IMG/VR virus record: IMGVR_UViG_3300050026_000046
Coordinates: 1-21,736 of that record
Direction: 5' to 3' (one strand)
Length of the DNA: 21,736 bases
Origin: a virus
Shown: piece by piece, positions 1 to 8,472 of the stretch
How positions within the stretch are numbered: the first letter of the stretch is position 1
Layout: every line of letters begins with the position of its first letter
Notes under the pieces: model-generated
The model's database searches: none
Told to the model about the DNA's origin: nothing
Seen by the model: the letters and a program-made list of their open reading frames with translations, nothing else
Translations under genes and position numbers: made by a program

Positions 1-1937
1 ATATATTCAATCGCATCCTGCATCGGCAGTTTCCCAACCTCTGCCGGGGTTAGGTCTCGGCCACCAGCTTGCTCAGGAAGCAGCAATCCCTTACGCAGCG
101 GAGTCGTAGTGTAGTTCGTCGGAGGGTTCTGCGTTCCGGTCGGTACACCCTCTAACGACGATGGAAGAGGAATCGGGTGGCTTGCGCCCGCCTGTTCTGG
201 CAATAGCCTCCCAAGTCGCTGTGGCGCGGTTGTGTAATTTGTAGGCGGCGGTTGCGTTCCGGTCGGTACACCCTCAAGCGAAGACGGTAACTGAATCTGA
301 GCCGCCGGCAGCAATCCCTTAATTGGGGGTGCGCCGGTTCCGACTTCCCGCGTTGCCTTGATTCCGCTATCGGCTAAACTCTGGAACCCGTTTTGCAACA
401 TCTTACCGATATTCACGTCCGCCACGGCTGCTTGGCTCGCAGAGGCTATTCCACTTTTGCCCCCTGTGATGGCCGATATGACCGGCTTCAGAACTGCCTT
501 AACGACGCCGGGTTGATTAAGTTCGACGGCGTTCATTCTAGCCTGTAGCTGGTCACGGATTGAACTTAGTCCAGCGTAGCGGCGTTCATAGCCCTTGATT
601 CCCGCTTCGCCTCGATTACTCAACTCTTGCGCGATTGAATCGGACAGATTGCGGTCCAATCCCTGAAGAGAACCCATGCGCTTGCTATTCCCCTCCGATA
701 CTGCCAATTCCTGCGGAGTCATCCCGCGCAATGGTGCAAGTTCTCGATTCGTCGCCCGCGCTAGGCTGTCCACTTCCTGTAAGGTCAACGGCTCTCCAGT
801 AAGGGCTTTGGTGGCAAGTGCTCTATCTGCCGCCAGTCCTGCATTCTTAGAGAGATACGAAAGTCCGACCTGAGCATCTGCGCCTAACTTCGGCACCACT
901 GCGGCATCCGAGTTGCGAGCAATCTGCGGCGCACGCTCTTCCGCATACATGTCGTGGAGGTGATCGTTGATAGCGTTTACCGTTGCCCGGACGCGCATGT
1001 CTGGGTTGATGACTCCGCCCTTTGCTTCAGACAGGTTTATGTCGCGTCCGATCTCGGCCAAGTCTCCTGCCGAAGCGTAAAGGTTAGCCCGGAACTGAGG
1101 GTCACTGCCGACCGGAGCCGATGCGCGGAAGATGTTCTCTGCACCGAGTACGGCCTTTGGCGGCATGTTTGCCACTTCGGGCATTACCGCTGCCTGTGCT
1201 CCGCTCGGACGCGCGTTCGTCACGGCATCAGAGATTGCCCCTTTGACCGTATTAGCTGCATCTACCGCTACGCCCTTTGGTATATCCGGTATCACCTTGG
1301 CCGTCTCTCCAACCAGCTTTCCCGCCAGCATAGGAGCCCACGTTCCAGAAGTCGCGTCAGCCATTCCTACAACGTCGCCACGCTGTGCCGCATTTGCTAG
1401 TTGCGTGGGGTCCGTTCCGATATACGGTGCTACCGTGCTGGCCGCCGTCTCAATCGGACCAGCTCCACGCTGACGGGCTTCCGCATTGGATTGAACTCCA
1501 GGCGCGGCAAGCTCGCCCATCGCCGCCCCTCTATCTGTAGCATTCGAGAACGGGCTTAGCATCGACTGCATCACGCCCGCCTGTTGATACATCGCTCCCG
1601 GAATACTCGCGACCTTTTCGGCGGCATTGTTTACCATCGTACCAATCGATGTTTTCGGCTGGTTTTGCGACTGCTCCAATTGCGTTGGCGCTTGATCTCT
1701 CCAGCCTAGGTTCGCGGCTTCTTTGCGGTCTGATGCCTGAATCCATCGGCCCTTTCCGTCTTCGTTAAACATCCACGATGAATCGGGAGTCGGCTTCGTT
1801 CCGGGATTGGTGTAGGGATCGCCCGCCTGTGGCTGCGAGCTAGTAGCGCTATCCAACTTGTATCCAGCGGGCAAAGGGGGAATAGAGGGCGACTGCTGGA
1901 CGAGCGTGTAACCATTGGGGAGCGGGGGTGTGGCCAT
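1..1937 (-). CDS. Large candidate DNA-ejection / internal virion protein, partial (C-terminus beyond left edge)
   Basis: The frame is open without a stop from the ATG at 1935-1937 to the left edge, giving 645 complete codons; the true C-terminus is outside the window. The start overlaps the stop of the upstream gene by one base (TAATG), indicating translational coupling. The N-terminus carries two copies of a PPLPxGY motif (residues about 4-10 and 20-26), a proline-rich style I have seen at the start of phage ejection proteins. The middle is Ala/Gln-rich and probably helical, and residues 550-631 are two tandem 41-residue repeats. It is the third of three consecutive genes downstream of the tail-nozzle block, the same position as the P22 gp7/gp20/gp16 ejection proteins. 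No transglycosylase motif is recognisable in the visible part. The role is inferred from position and composition rather than from a recognised domain. Confidence 0.8.
   Translation of the reverse strand, partial: MATPPLPNGYTLVQQSPSIPPLPAGYKLDSATSSQPQAGDPYTNPGTKPTPDSSWMFNEDGKGRWIQASDRKEAANLGWRDQAPTQLEQSQNQPKTSIGTMVNNAAEKVASIPGAMYQQAGVMQSMLSPFSNATDRGAAMGELAAPGVQSNAEARQRGAGPIETAASTVAPYIGTDPTQLANAAQRGDVVGMADATSGTWAPMLAGKLVGETAKVIPDIPKGVAVDAANTVKGAISDAVTNARPSGAQAAVMPEVANMPPKAVLGAENIFRASAPVGSDPQFRANLYASAGDLAEIGRDINLSEAKGGVINPDMRVRATVNAINDHLHDMYAEERAPQIARNSDAAVVPKLGADAQVGLSYLSKNAGLAADRALATKALTGEPLTLQEVDSLARATNRELAPLRGMTPQELAVSEGNSKRMGSLQGLDRNLSDSIAQELSNRGEAGIKGYERRYAGLSSIRDQLQARMNAVELNQPGVVKAVLKPVISAITGGKSGIASASQAAVADVNIGKMLQNGFQSLADSGIKATREVGTGAPPIKGLLPAAQIQLPSSLEGVPTGTQPPPTNYTTAPQRLGRLLPEQAGASHPIPLPSSLEGVPTGTQNPPTNYTTTPLRKGLLLPEQAGGRDLTPAEVGKLPMQDAIEY
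45..290 (-). repeat. Two tandem in-frame 123-bp repeats (41 aa each)
   Basis: Unit 1 spans 168-290 and unit 2 spans 45-167, both inside the partial ejection-protein gene. Each begins LPSSLEGVPTGTQ and contains PPTNYTT and LLPEQAG. The two units agree at 31 of 41 residues; the first half is nearly invariant and the last six residues diverge most. The 22-base core gcgttccggtcggtacaccc with its following tc recurs exactly 123 bases apart (131 and 254). A degenerate piece resembling the KGLLLPEQ part precedes unit 1, so the array may have begun with an older third copy. Confidence 0.9.
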
Positions 1938-3616
1938 TACTGCACCGCCTGTCCGGTCTTTGCATCAACCCATCGCCCGTTATTTACGATGATTTCATGC
2001 CCGTTTGGTCCAATGGCACGAGGTACTGCTCCGCCCGCGTTCGGCTGCTGGCTTGCGCCCTGGGGAGTGCTGGACTGTTGCTGCACCTTGGCTGCATATT
2101 CGGGGTCAAGACGTGCTCGTGCGCCCATGGAGGCCTGCGAGTATCCCGGCATTGGCGTCCGGTAACTCTGGCTGGGAGCAGCGTTATCCCATGTATTCTG
2201 TAATTCGTCAAACTTAACTCCCATCGCCTGCGCCTGCTCTTTTATCGCAGCACCACGATTCAAAACTCCACCGAGCGTAGCCTTCTTGGACGCTATGACT
2301 TCATTCGTTTTCGGTTCTCCGTAGAACGTACCCAACTCATCAGCCACGGTGTCTAGCAGGTTGTTGTACGCCTTATAAGCGGCAGTCGTAGGATTATGCA
2401 CGGCCACGGGGTTTTCGTTGTTGATTGTGTTAAGTTGATCTAAATGACGGAGCGCAGTAGAGCCAGCATTCAATTGATTTCCATATTTCCCGGCTCCAGT
2501 GAAGTCACGATATGCAGCGGTGTAGCTTTTCACTTTGGAGCCGTCAAAATCGGGATATTGCTGCGCGACCGCTGAGAGCAATGCTGGATTTTTGGCAGCG
2601 AGATAATCAAGTCTCGCCAGTGGCATTTTCCCTGTCCCTATTTCGTCAACCATCGGCTGCATTGCGACGGGAAGCGCCCCACCAGTTAGAGCATCGTTGC
2701 GGCTGCGATCTAGGGCTAGATGTCCTTGAGCAACGGCAAGCTGTTGACGCTCTGTATTTACACGCTGATCCCCTTGGGCTGATACAACTTGCTGATCCGG
2801 CGTCATCCCCACGTTCTGCACGGTTCGTTTGTCGAATTGCGCCGGGAAGCTCTTGGCCAAGCCGTGTGGCAACTGGTCTAGCTTCGACTGGTAATCATCT
2901 TGGTTCTGCGACATAGCGAGCTGGGCAGCCGTAGTCTGAAGCGCCTTCTGTTGTGCGCTCGCACCCAACTCATTCGCGCGCTGAGTGTTATAGCCCGTCT
3001 CTGCTTGCGTCTTCGCGTCAGCTAGTGCCTGTGCGTGCATTCCGAGAGGGACTTCAAACCGCGACAGGGTGTCATTGTCTGGAACCTGCTGCGGGAACTG
3101 TGAAGTGTCGAGTCCGTTCTGCTGCGACCACGCTAATGACTGTTGCCATGTTTGCTGGCGCGCGTTGGGGTCAGTAATCCCCTTGACTCCCTCAAGTTGC
3201 TCATACGCCTGTTTGTTAATCGAAGCCATGTTCTCAAGCGTTACTTTCTTTGCATTAGACTGAGCAAGTAGCGTATCGGCGGCGGTTTTCTGCTGAGTCT
3301 GAAGCGGCGTAAGCAGTTGCGGTGGAACACCCTTCGACACAGCCTCACTGTATAGCCCGTTGTAGTCATATCCGGTGGGGCGACCATCGGAGTCTTTTGT
3401 GACATGGTTTGGGCTGATCTGCTGCAATGTTTGCATAGCTTTCGCTTGCAACTGTTTTTGCTGGAGGTCAAGTGCCCCACTCTGTAATTGTTGCGCCCCC
3501 ACCTGTTGCTGCTGTTGGGAGTTTTGGATCTGCATCAAACGTGCGTACTGGTCGAGCGGGCCTTCCTGCTGAACTGGAGGCTTGATATCTAAAGATGGTA
3601 AAGGAATTGATGCCAA
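1937..3616 (-). CDS. Gln-rich candidate DNA-ejection / internal virion protein
   Basis: 559 aa. The start codon is TTG (3614-3616), preceded at a 7-base spacing by a strong GGAGGG ribosome site that lies in the last codons of the upstream gene; no ATG at that site is in frame. Residues about 30-65 are extremely Gln-rich (QQQQQVGAQQLQ), and the first 300 residues look like long amphipathic helices. The C-terminus (IGPNGHEIIVNNGRWVDAKTG) resembles a short tail I recall from phage ejection and internal virion proteins. It sits between two other candidate ejection genes, four bases after the first and overlapping the third by one base. I know of no catalytic domain here. The most likely role is a virion-internal protein expelled with the DNA; this is inferred from composition, tail motif and gene order. 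Confidence 0.85.
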   Translation of the reverse strand: MASIPLPSLDIKPPVQQEGPLDQYARLMQIQNSQQQQQVGAQQLQSGALDLQQKQLQAKAMQTLQQISPNHVTKDSDGRPTGYDYNGLYSEAVSKGVPPQLLTPLQTQQKTAADTLLAQSNAKKVTLENMASINKQAYEQLEGVKGITDPNARQQTWQQSLAWSQQNGLDTSQFPQQVPDNDTLSRFEVPLGMHAQALADAKTQAETGYNTQRANELGASAQQKALQTTAAQLAMSQNQDDYQSKLDQLPHGLAKSFPAQFDKRTVQNVGMTPDQQVVSAQGDQRVNTERQQLAVAQGHLALDRSRNDALTGGALPVAMQPMVDEIGTGKMPLARLDYLAAKNPALLSAVAQQYPDFDGSKVKSYTAAYRDFTGAGKYGNQLNAGSTALRHLDQLNTINNENPVAVHNPTTAAYKAYNNLLDTVADELGTFYGEPKTNEVIASKKATLGGVLNRGAAIKEQAQAMGVKFDELQNTWDNAAPSQSYRTPMPGYSQASMGARARLDPEYAAKVQQQSSTPQGASQQPNAGGAVPRAIGPNGHEIIVNNGRWVDAKTGQAVQ

Positions 3617-3620
3617 TTTA

Positions 3621-4697
3621 TTACCCTCCGTTCATTGCGCCGCTGTCATTCAGTCCGCCCATGCCATACAGCGGGCTATTTGGATTATTGTACGGATTAG
3701 GGTTGTTCGTCTTCGTTAGGCTCTGGAGCATCGCGTACTGACTGGCTTGGTTTCCAAGATTATTCAGCGCGCCACCGTAGGCGTTTGCAGACCCGACATA
3801 GCCGCTCGCCATCGCCGCTGCTGCATTGTTGCCTTGCTGTCCGATCTGCGTAGCGGCATTGCTCAGTGTGGAACCAACCTGCTGCCCGCTGTTCGCCAGT
3901 CCGTTATTGATCGTGTTCGCCGCCGTCTGCCCAACTCCGGCCACTGATGCAAGGCGGTTGTACTGGTTCGCCTGGTTTGCCTCAAAGGTGTTGAAGTTTG
4001 TTCCGTATCCCTCAAGCGCGCGGTTGTAGACGTTCTGGTATTCATTTGACCCAAAGTTCTGTCCGTACTGCTGAAGCGCATTTGCTGTCCCGCCAGTGAG
4101 AAGGTTTCCGCTGGCCGCCGCGCCAAGATTCAATGCCTTAGCGCCTTGCTGAAGACGGAACTGATAGCCGGGATCGTTCGCTTCCGTTACGCCCGTGGGT
4201 GCTTGGAATGTCTGATTCCACCCCTGCTCTAATTGGCCCTGCCCCAATCCAGTGTTTCCCGGACTCGGCGTGATTCCGCTCCCGCTGGCTGCGTTCGGAG
4301 TCAACCCGGTACCACTTGTTCCCCCTGTCGAAGATTGTCCATTTGTACCAAACGGACTTCCTGCACCACCTGGAAGATTCATCTGTGGGACATTGACGCC
4401 CTGCGCAGCGGCTCCGGGAGAGATACCAAGGCCGTAGTCCAAATCTGACAGCGCGCCCTCGCCAGACTGATACCATGGCTGCTGGTTGGCGATCTCGGCG
4501 TTTGATAGGTTGCCTTGATACTGGAGATTCGTGTTTGCGGTCTGTGCCTGAAGGTTCGCAGCGTAATCCGCGGCATTCGCTTGCGTCTGTGCCGCCTTAC
4601 CGGCAGCGTTGGCACTGATCATTCCGCCGGCAACTCCGCCAGCCGCGCTCACGGCCGCCCCAACCAGCAACGCGGTTCCTGTTGCGATTCCAGACAT
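3621..4697 (-). CDS. Glycine-zipper DNA-transfer / ejection protein
   Basis: 358 aa. Residues about 5-33 form an Ala/Gly-rich hydrophobic stretch with GxxxG spacing (VGAAVSAAGGVAGGMISANA), followed by an Ala/Gln/Asn-rich helical segment with little charge. Residues about 100-150 are Gly/Ser/Thr low-complexity and the C-terminus is Asn/Gly/Pro-rich. This architecture, with a hydrophobic glycine zipper followed by an Asn/Gln-rich body, is typical of podovirus proteins annotated as DNA transfer protein, which are thought to enter the host envelope during DNA delivery (compare P22 gp7). The ATG follows the upstream stop by three bases (TAGCGTATG). The family assignment rests on pattern recognition, not on an alignment. 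Confidence 0.82.
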   Translation of the reverse strand: MSGIATGTALLVGAAVSAAGGVAGGMISANAAGKAAQTQANAADYAANLQAQTANTNLQYQGNLSNAEIANQQPWYQSGEGALSDLDYGLGISPGAAAQGVNVPQMNLPGGAGSPFGTNGQSSTGGTSGTGLTPNAASGSGITPSPGNTGLGQGQLEQGWNQTFQAPTGVTEANDPGYQFRLQQGAKALNLGAAASGNLLTGGTANALQQYGQNFGSNEYQNVYNRALEGYGTNFNTFEANQANQYNRLASVAGVGQTAANTINNGLANSGQQVGSTLSNAATQIGQQGNNAAAAMASGYVGSANAYGGALNNLGNQASQYAMLQSLTKTNNPNPYNNPNSPLYGMGGLNDSGAMNGG

Positions 4698-4700
4698 ACG

Positions 4701-5168
4701 CTATACTCCAGTGACCGTGATCAGGTCGTTTCCGTCGCGCCGACTTGTTAGCAATTGATCCATTTCGTCAGTGAATTGCGCTTCCGCTTCTTCCACTGTC
4801 TTTGCGTTAGATGGAAAAATCATAGTGATTTCAGTTGGGCCAATGGTCACATAGACCTGCTTTCGCCCCGCGCTCGCTGGCATCACCTGATACCCCTCCA
4901 GCGAATACCACTTGTCGCCCGCGAAAACACAGCACCGACCATTTACCACCAGCATCGTCGGGATCTTGATTAGTACGCTAGTGATCAGCATCCCCGCAGC
5001 TAGGCGGCACGTTCTGGAATACATCCCAGCATGCAAGACGTGTTCCATCTGCACTTGAAGCGTGTGCTCGTGAGGTCTAACCCTGGCCTCTAGCGACTTG
5101 ATTTTCTCGATTACGTCAGGCGGTGCAGAGGGAAGCGTGTTGCCTTGAACCAATAGTTCTTCACTCAT
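4701..5168 (-). CDS. Conserved podovirus protein, probable cupin-like fold
   Basis: 155 aa from the ATG at 5166-5168. I chose this start because its ATGA overlaps the stop of the acetyltransferase gene by four bases; a start five codons earlier (5183) is possible but less economical. The N-terminus has a short helix (VIEKIKSLEARV). The body from about residue 40 is a series of beta strands (HAGMYSRTCRLAAGMLITSVLIKIPTMLV split by turns, then YQVMPASAGRKQVYVTIG), reading like a double-stranded beta-helix/cupin. It ends in an acidic segment (AKTVEEAEAQFTDE). I recall this arrangement, including the PASAGRKQ and AKTVEEAE segments, from hypothetical proteins of podovirus structural operons. No function is known to me. 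The fold is inferred only from strand pattern. Confidence 0.8.
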   Translation of the reverse strand: MSEELLVQGNTLPSAPPDVIEKIKSLEARVRPHEHTLQVQMEHVLHAGMYSRTCRLAAGMLITSVLIKIPTMLVVNGRCCVFAGDKWYSLEGYQVMPASAGRKQVYVTIGPTEITMIFPSNAKTVEEAEAQFTDEMDQLLTSRRDGNDLITVTGV

Positions 5169-5611
5169 TGGATATGCCTGCAAAACACGCTATTAGTGCG
5201 CCGGTATGGCTTCAGCAAGGACAGCAGTTTTTCCAATTGGCTTCCGGTCGGTGCGCTGTACAGTATCGCTACGCATTCCTTCGACTTGGCGAACTTCTCA
5301 ATTGCCGACATTAAATCAAGTCCAGTGTTTCCGGTTCGGTGTTTCTTGGCCACAAATAGGCTTTCCACGGTAGCAATCTTCTTGCCGTAGTGCGGAAGAA
5401 CGTACGTCAGTTCCGCCGCAAAGCCAACCAGTTCATCACCGTGAAACGCGCCGAATGTATGAAACATCCCCGAACTTTCCATCATGGCGTACATAACGGA
5501 CTGGGGAGATGCCTCGCCAATCTCAGGTATAGAACACTCCGCAGCGTACTCCGCAAGCAGGTCGCCAGCTTCCAGAATAGAGGCGTAGGGTATCTGTCGA
5601 ATGCTCACCAT
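5165..5611 (-). CDS. GNAT-family N-acetyltransferase
   Basis: 148 aa. The layout is that of a GNAT acetyltransferase: an N-terminal helix (SILEAGDLLAEYAAE), a central beta strand pair (GMFHTFGAFHGDELVGFAAELTYVLP), then strand beta4 plus the acetyl-CoA pyrophosphate loop (ATVESLFVAKKHRTGNTGLDLMSAIEKFA), matching the R-x-x-G-x-G/A-type motif A loosely, and a final strand (CVAILYSAP). Its ATG overlaps the preceding stop by seven bases and its stop overlaps the next start by four, so it is tightly embedded in the tail operon. Acetyltransferases in this position occur in other podovirus structural modules. The substrate is unknown; a virion protein or a host target are both possible. Confidence 0.85.
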   Translation of the reverse strand: MVSIRQIPYASILEAGDLLAEYAAECSIPEIGEASPQSVMYAMMESSGMFHTFGAFHGDELVGFAAELTYVLPHYGKKIATVESLFVAKKHRTGNTGLDLMSAIEKFAKSKECVAILYSAPTGSQLEKLLSLLKPYRRTNSVFCRHIQ

Positions 5612-5844
5612 TGCCCCTTTGCGTATCTCGCCCAGGTGTTCTTATCTGTGCAGACGTAAAGGTAATTGGAATCATAGGCAAGCTGGCCGGGAGTACCGCC
5701 CGCCGCCGCACTTGCTGGCGCGGTCACAATCTGAGGCGCTGCGTTGACGGCTGACGTGAGCGGAGAATAGAACCTCTGCCACTCAGAACTTACCGTTCCG
5801 GCATCATTGCTGTGGGGCGCTCGATATGGAGGATTAGGAATCAT
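5605..5844 (-). CDS. Small conserved virion-region protein (79 aa)
   Basis: 79 aa. The C-terminal half reads GGTPGQLAYDSNYLYVCTDKNTWARYAKGQW, split here as a Gly-Thr-Pro-Gly turn, a YDSNYLYVC strand and a W-R strand. This short beta-rich motif is familiar from phage tail-fibre and virion-associated proteins, where it ends the chain. The N-terminus (PYRAPHSNDAGTVSSEWQRFY) looks like a short extended arm. The ATG overlaps the nozzle stop by four bases (ATGA). It may be a small virion subunit associated with the nozzle; that role is inferred only from position and motif. Confidence 0.78.
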   Translation of the reverse strand: MIPNPPYRAPHSNDAGTVSSEWQRFYSPLTSAVNAAPQIVTAPASAAAGGTPGQLAYDSNYLYVCTDKNTWARYAKGQW

Positions 5845-7670
5845 GCGATCTGAGCCAGTCTCTTGTTCAGTCGCTGCTGCGGGTCAAATCCCGGAGCAGC
5901 TCTGAGATAAGCGTTGATGATTGTCCATGCGATAGGATCGTCAACCGTCACTTCATACACGCGATCCCTAGACCTTCCGAGCCGACGCCATATACAGCGC
6001 GTTTTATAGGTTCCCGCTTTGCCCGCTGAAACCCAGTGCTCGCTGCTCCACGTCTTGCCGCCGTCATCTGACCAGCGCAACATCATCTTCGGGTCACGCT
6101 GCCCCGCCGTGGCCGGAATGATGGTGATTACTCCATTGAGCACCGCCAGCCCGGTCTGCAACTGCGTTCCGCTCGTGGCCATCTGGAATAGCTGGGGCGC
6201 GGAAGAATCGTAAGCAACCTGCGTGATCTGAAGTACCGGGCCGGGACCAACACCGAATTGCCACGTCACTCCAGCGTTCTGGCCATCGTTGACGATCGGC
6301 GGAAACTGCGCTCCACCAGCAAGCTCTGCATACTGAATCACGCTCGCATCGTCGATTGTCAATTGCCAAGCATTTCCGCTCACATCGGCCAACTGCAACT
6401 GCGTCGGGCCCGCACCCTGTCCCGGGAGCGCCGGAATCGGACCAATACCGACTTCCGCATCAACCTGCATTTCTGCATGGCGAATCCACGCTTGCTCGCT
6501 GGAGATATGCGGCGCGCGGCGTTGCCGTCGAATGTTCGCACCGTTATCCGTCAGAATGGATATGCTCTGCTGATAGATTTTTCCAGAATTCCAATCGCCT
6601 ACAAGGTGTTTCCCAAACGCGAAAGAATGCGTAATGCCGTGCCACATCTCAAAATCATTACCGTTCCGCCGCGCGCGGTCATGCCACAAACCAGTAGCTA
6701 CGTCGTAAACCCACGTCTTGCCAGCGGTTGGGAAGTTCAGCACATAGAAGCTATGCCCGTTCTCCTGATAGGTGTAACCAATAGCGTCAGCTACAGTCGA
6801 GTAGCCATTGAACTCGTTCTCGATAGCGTGATTGCTCACCCTGACAGGGAGGTATCCGTTAGCTCTCCACACCATCGCCTGCCCGCGGTCATCCTGCCCC
6901 AACCAAAAGAAGCTGTTATCGAGCTTCGCGGGACTCCACTGTGCCGCACAACCCTGCTCCATGAACCCGCCGGATACCGGCTGCCAAGGGTTATTCACGT
7001 CGCCAGAGTTGTAATAGAAGGCCGAATGGCCGCCGCCAAGGAAGAACGGCTCACGGAATCCCTGAATCATTCCTACCAGGTTCTCTGGAAACTCCGAAAC
7101 CTCAAACACATACAAATCGCTCCAAGTCGTAGCATCATTTGGGTTCGACATCTGGAACTTATTTGTCCCGCTCAACAGCGCGAGGAACTCACCGTCAGCA
7201 TAAGTAACTTGTGAGATCGGCCCAACTGGGCCAGTCCCGTTGCTCTGTGAGACTTGCTGAAAGGTTCCCGCTGGCACCGTTACGCCGTTTAGCGTCACGT
7301 TCTGAAGATAGAACACATAGATATTTCCGCCGCTCGCAACTAGCAATTGAATCTGGCTTGCTGCCAGCGAGGCCATGCTGAGGTCGTCAGGAAGATTCAA
7401 TCCGATAGCCGTATAGGTTCCATCGGCCATCACCTCGTACAGCGTCGTTCCTACAACGGCAAACATCCGGCCATTGATAGCGAATGTACCGCGCACTGAG
7501 CGCCCCGGAAGCGTGGCGAAGGTAGCAAGCCCCGGCGTGCGATAGAGCACATAGGCCGATTTCCCCATCCCCGACTCAACCGATTCCAGATACCAGTTTC
7601 GGCAAATCTGGCAGTCGGCGAGGACGCTCTCGGATGTATAGCTCGCGCTGCAAAACCCAAATTGCGCCAT
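5841..7670 (-). CDS. Tail nozzle / packaged-DNA stabilisation protein (P22 gp10-like)
   Basis: 609 aa, longer than P22 gp10 (472 aa). Residues about 45-90 (TPGLATFATLPGRSVRG, then FAINGRMFAVVGTTLYEV) are the characteristic opening blade of the phage stabilisation protein family. Further repeated beta motifs with W/F/Y turns follow (SGGNIYVFYLQNV, DGEFLALLSGTNKF, FPTAGKTWVYDVATGLW), consistent with a beta-propeller-like nozzle. In P22 this protein sits below the gp4 adaptor and helps close the DNA channel after packaging. Here it directly follows the gp4-like gene with no spacing (TAA immediately before ATG), the same order as in P22-type modules. The C-terminal region (RDPKMMLRWSDDGGKTWSSEHW) is another typical segment of this family. 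Confidence 0.9.
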   Translation of the reverse strand: MAQFGFCSASYTSESVLADCQICRNWYLESVESGMGKSAYVLYRTPGLATFATLPGRSVRGTFAINGRMFAVVGTTLYEVMADGTYTAIGLNLPDDLSMASLAASQIQLLVASGGNIYVFYLQNVTLNGVTVPAGTFQQVSQSNGTGPVGPISQVTYADGEFLALLSGTNKFQMSNPNDATTWSDLYVFEVSEFPENLVGMIQGFREPFFLGGGHSAFYYNSGDVNNPWQPVSGGFMEQGCAAQWSPAKLDNSFFWLGQDDRGQAMVWRANGYLPVRVSNHAIENEFNGYSTVADAIGYTYQENGHSFYVLNFPTAGKTWVYDVATGLWHDRARRNGNDFEMWHGITHSFAFGKHLVGDWNSGKIYQQSISILTDNGANIRRQRRAPHISSEQAWIRHAEMQVDAEVGIGPIPALPGQGAGPTQLQLADVSGNAWQLTIDDASVIQYAELAGGAQFPPIVNDGQNAGVTWQFGVGPGPVLQITQVAYDSSAPQLFQMATSGTQLQTGLAVLNGVITIIPATAGQRDPKMMLRWSDDGGKTWSSEHWVSAGKAGTYKTRCIWRRLGRSRDRVYEVTVDDPIAWTIINAYLRAAPGFDPQQRLNKRLAQIA

Positions 7671-8447
7671 TTAGTTTCCACGTGTTCCGGTTAAATAATT
7701 CCAATCAGGGATAATTCGCCGACTGCTGCTTTTCGGAAGTCCGCCAGAAAGGTAAATGCGTGGTGGAGGGTCGTTATTGTCCATCACCGTTTTCTTCGCT
7801 TCATTGCGAGCAGCCACCAGTTCTTGACTCGGCTCCATTTGGTCAGAAGGGCACAACTCAATTGCGAGCTGATAGCAGAGGTACTGCCAATATCCAGGCG
7901 GCAGAACCATTGGCATTGAAGGCTTGATGGCTTGCGGGAGGTTGGTAAACATCTCCAACCGAACTGGATAGGCGCTGGTAGGGATGGGCCAGAAGTTCAA
8001 TGTTCCGTTTGGTACGTCGGGAGAATAGTAAACGTACAGCGGAAAATTGTTGGTCAGCGACTTCAGCCGCTCCTGCGCCCACCGCTCCTTGCCGACAACT
8101 TCAATTGGAAGATCCACGCCATTGGGGATGACCACGGATGCCGACTCAAGCCGTACCGGGCGCTGCGCGATAGCGAACGTGGCCCCTGCTGGCCCGATGG
8201 TATGCGGTGCAAGGTTGGGAATGAGGGTATAGAGATTGAACGCAACGGTGTAGATCATCGACCGCCGCGCGCCGAGCATGTCAATTATCCGCTGGAGCTT
8301 GGAAAGTGCCCAGTCCATGTCGTAAGCGTCCAAGTCTTCGCCCGCCGCCAGGTGCCCGATTTCCATATAGGCTGAAGTAATTATCTGGGCCGGAGTAATG
8401 CTTGGCTGCGTATTGCCGATGCTGAACGATTGCGCTGTGCTTGCCAT
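7671..8447 (-). CDS. Head-tail adaptor / tail accessory factor (P22 gp4-like)
   Basis: 258 aa. The N-terminal part (SITPAQIITSAYMEIGHLAAGE, then ALSKLQRIIDMLGARR) has the helix pair and Leu/Ile pattern of the P22 gp4 tail accessory factor, which binds below the portal ring. P22 gp4 is shorter (166 aa); many related podovirus adaptors have a longer beta-rich C-terminal part as here (YVYYSPDVPNGTLNFWPIP, RLEMFTNLPQAI). The ATG at 8445-8447 has a good ribosome site (GGGAGAG, three bases further upstream). It immediately precedes the gp10-like nozzle gene, which supports the assignment. Confidence 0.88.
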   Translation of the reverse strand: MASTAQSFSIGNTQPSITPAQIITSAYMEIGHLAAGEDLDAYDMDWALSKLQRIIDMLGARRSMIYTVAFNLYTLIPNLAPHTIGPAGATFAIAQRPVRLESASVVIPNGVDLPIEVVGKERWAQERLKSLTNNFPLYVYYSPDVPNGTLNFWPIPTSAYPVRLEMFTNLPQAIKPSMPMVLPPGYWQYLCYQLAIELCPSDQMEPSQELVAARNEAKKTVMDNNDPPPRIYLSGGLPKSSSRRIIPDWNYLTGTRGN

Positions 8448-8472
8448 GTTCTCTCCCTATACCCTCACCCGC

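Noticed and set aside
954-1473. Two long plus-strand open frames (148 and 113 codons)
   Set aside because: They lie antisense within the large open minus-strand ejection gene, have Cys/Arg/Ser-rich shadow composition and no ribosome site.
4701-5183. Upstream ATG (5183) for the cupin-like protein
   Set aside because: The five extra codons lie inside the acetyltransferase gene; the ATGA start at 5168 matches the operon's coupling pattern.
6258-7214. A 318-codon plus-strand open frame
   Set aside because: It is antisense to the well-supported nozzle gene and resembles no protein family; its length is a by-product of the nozzle's codon usage.
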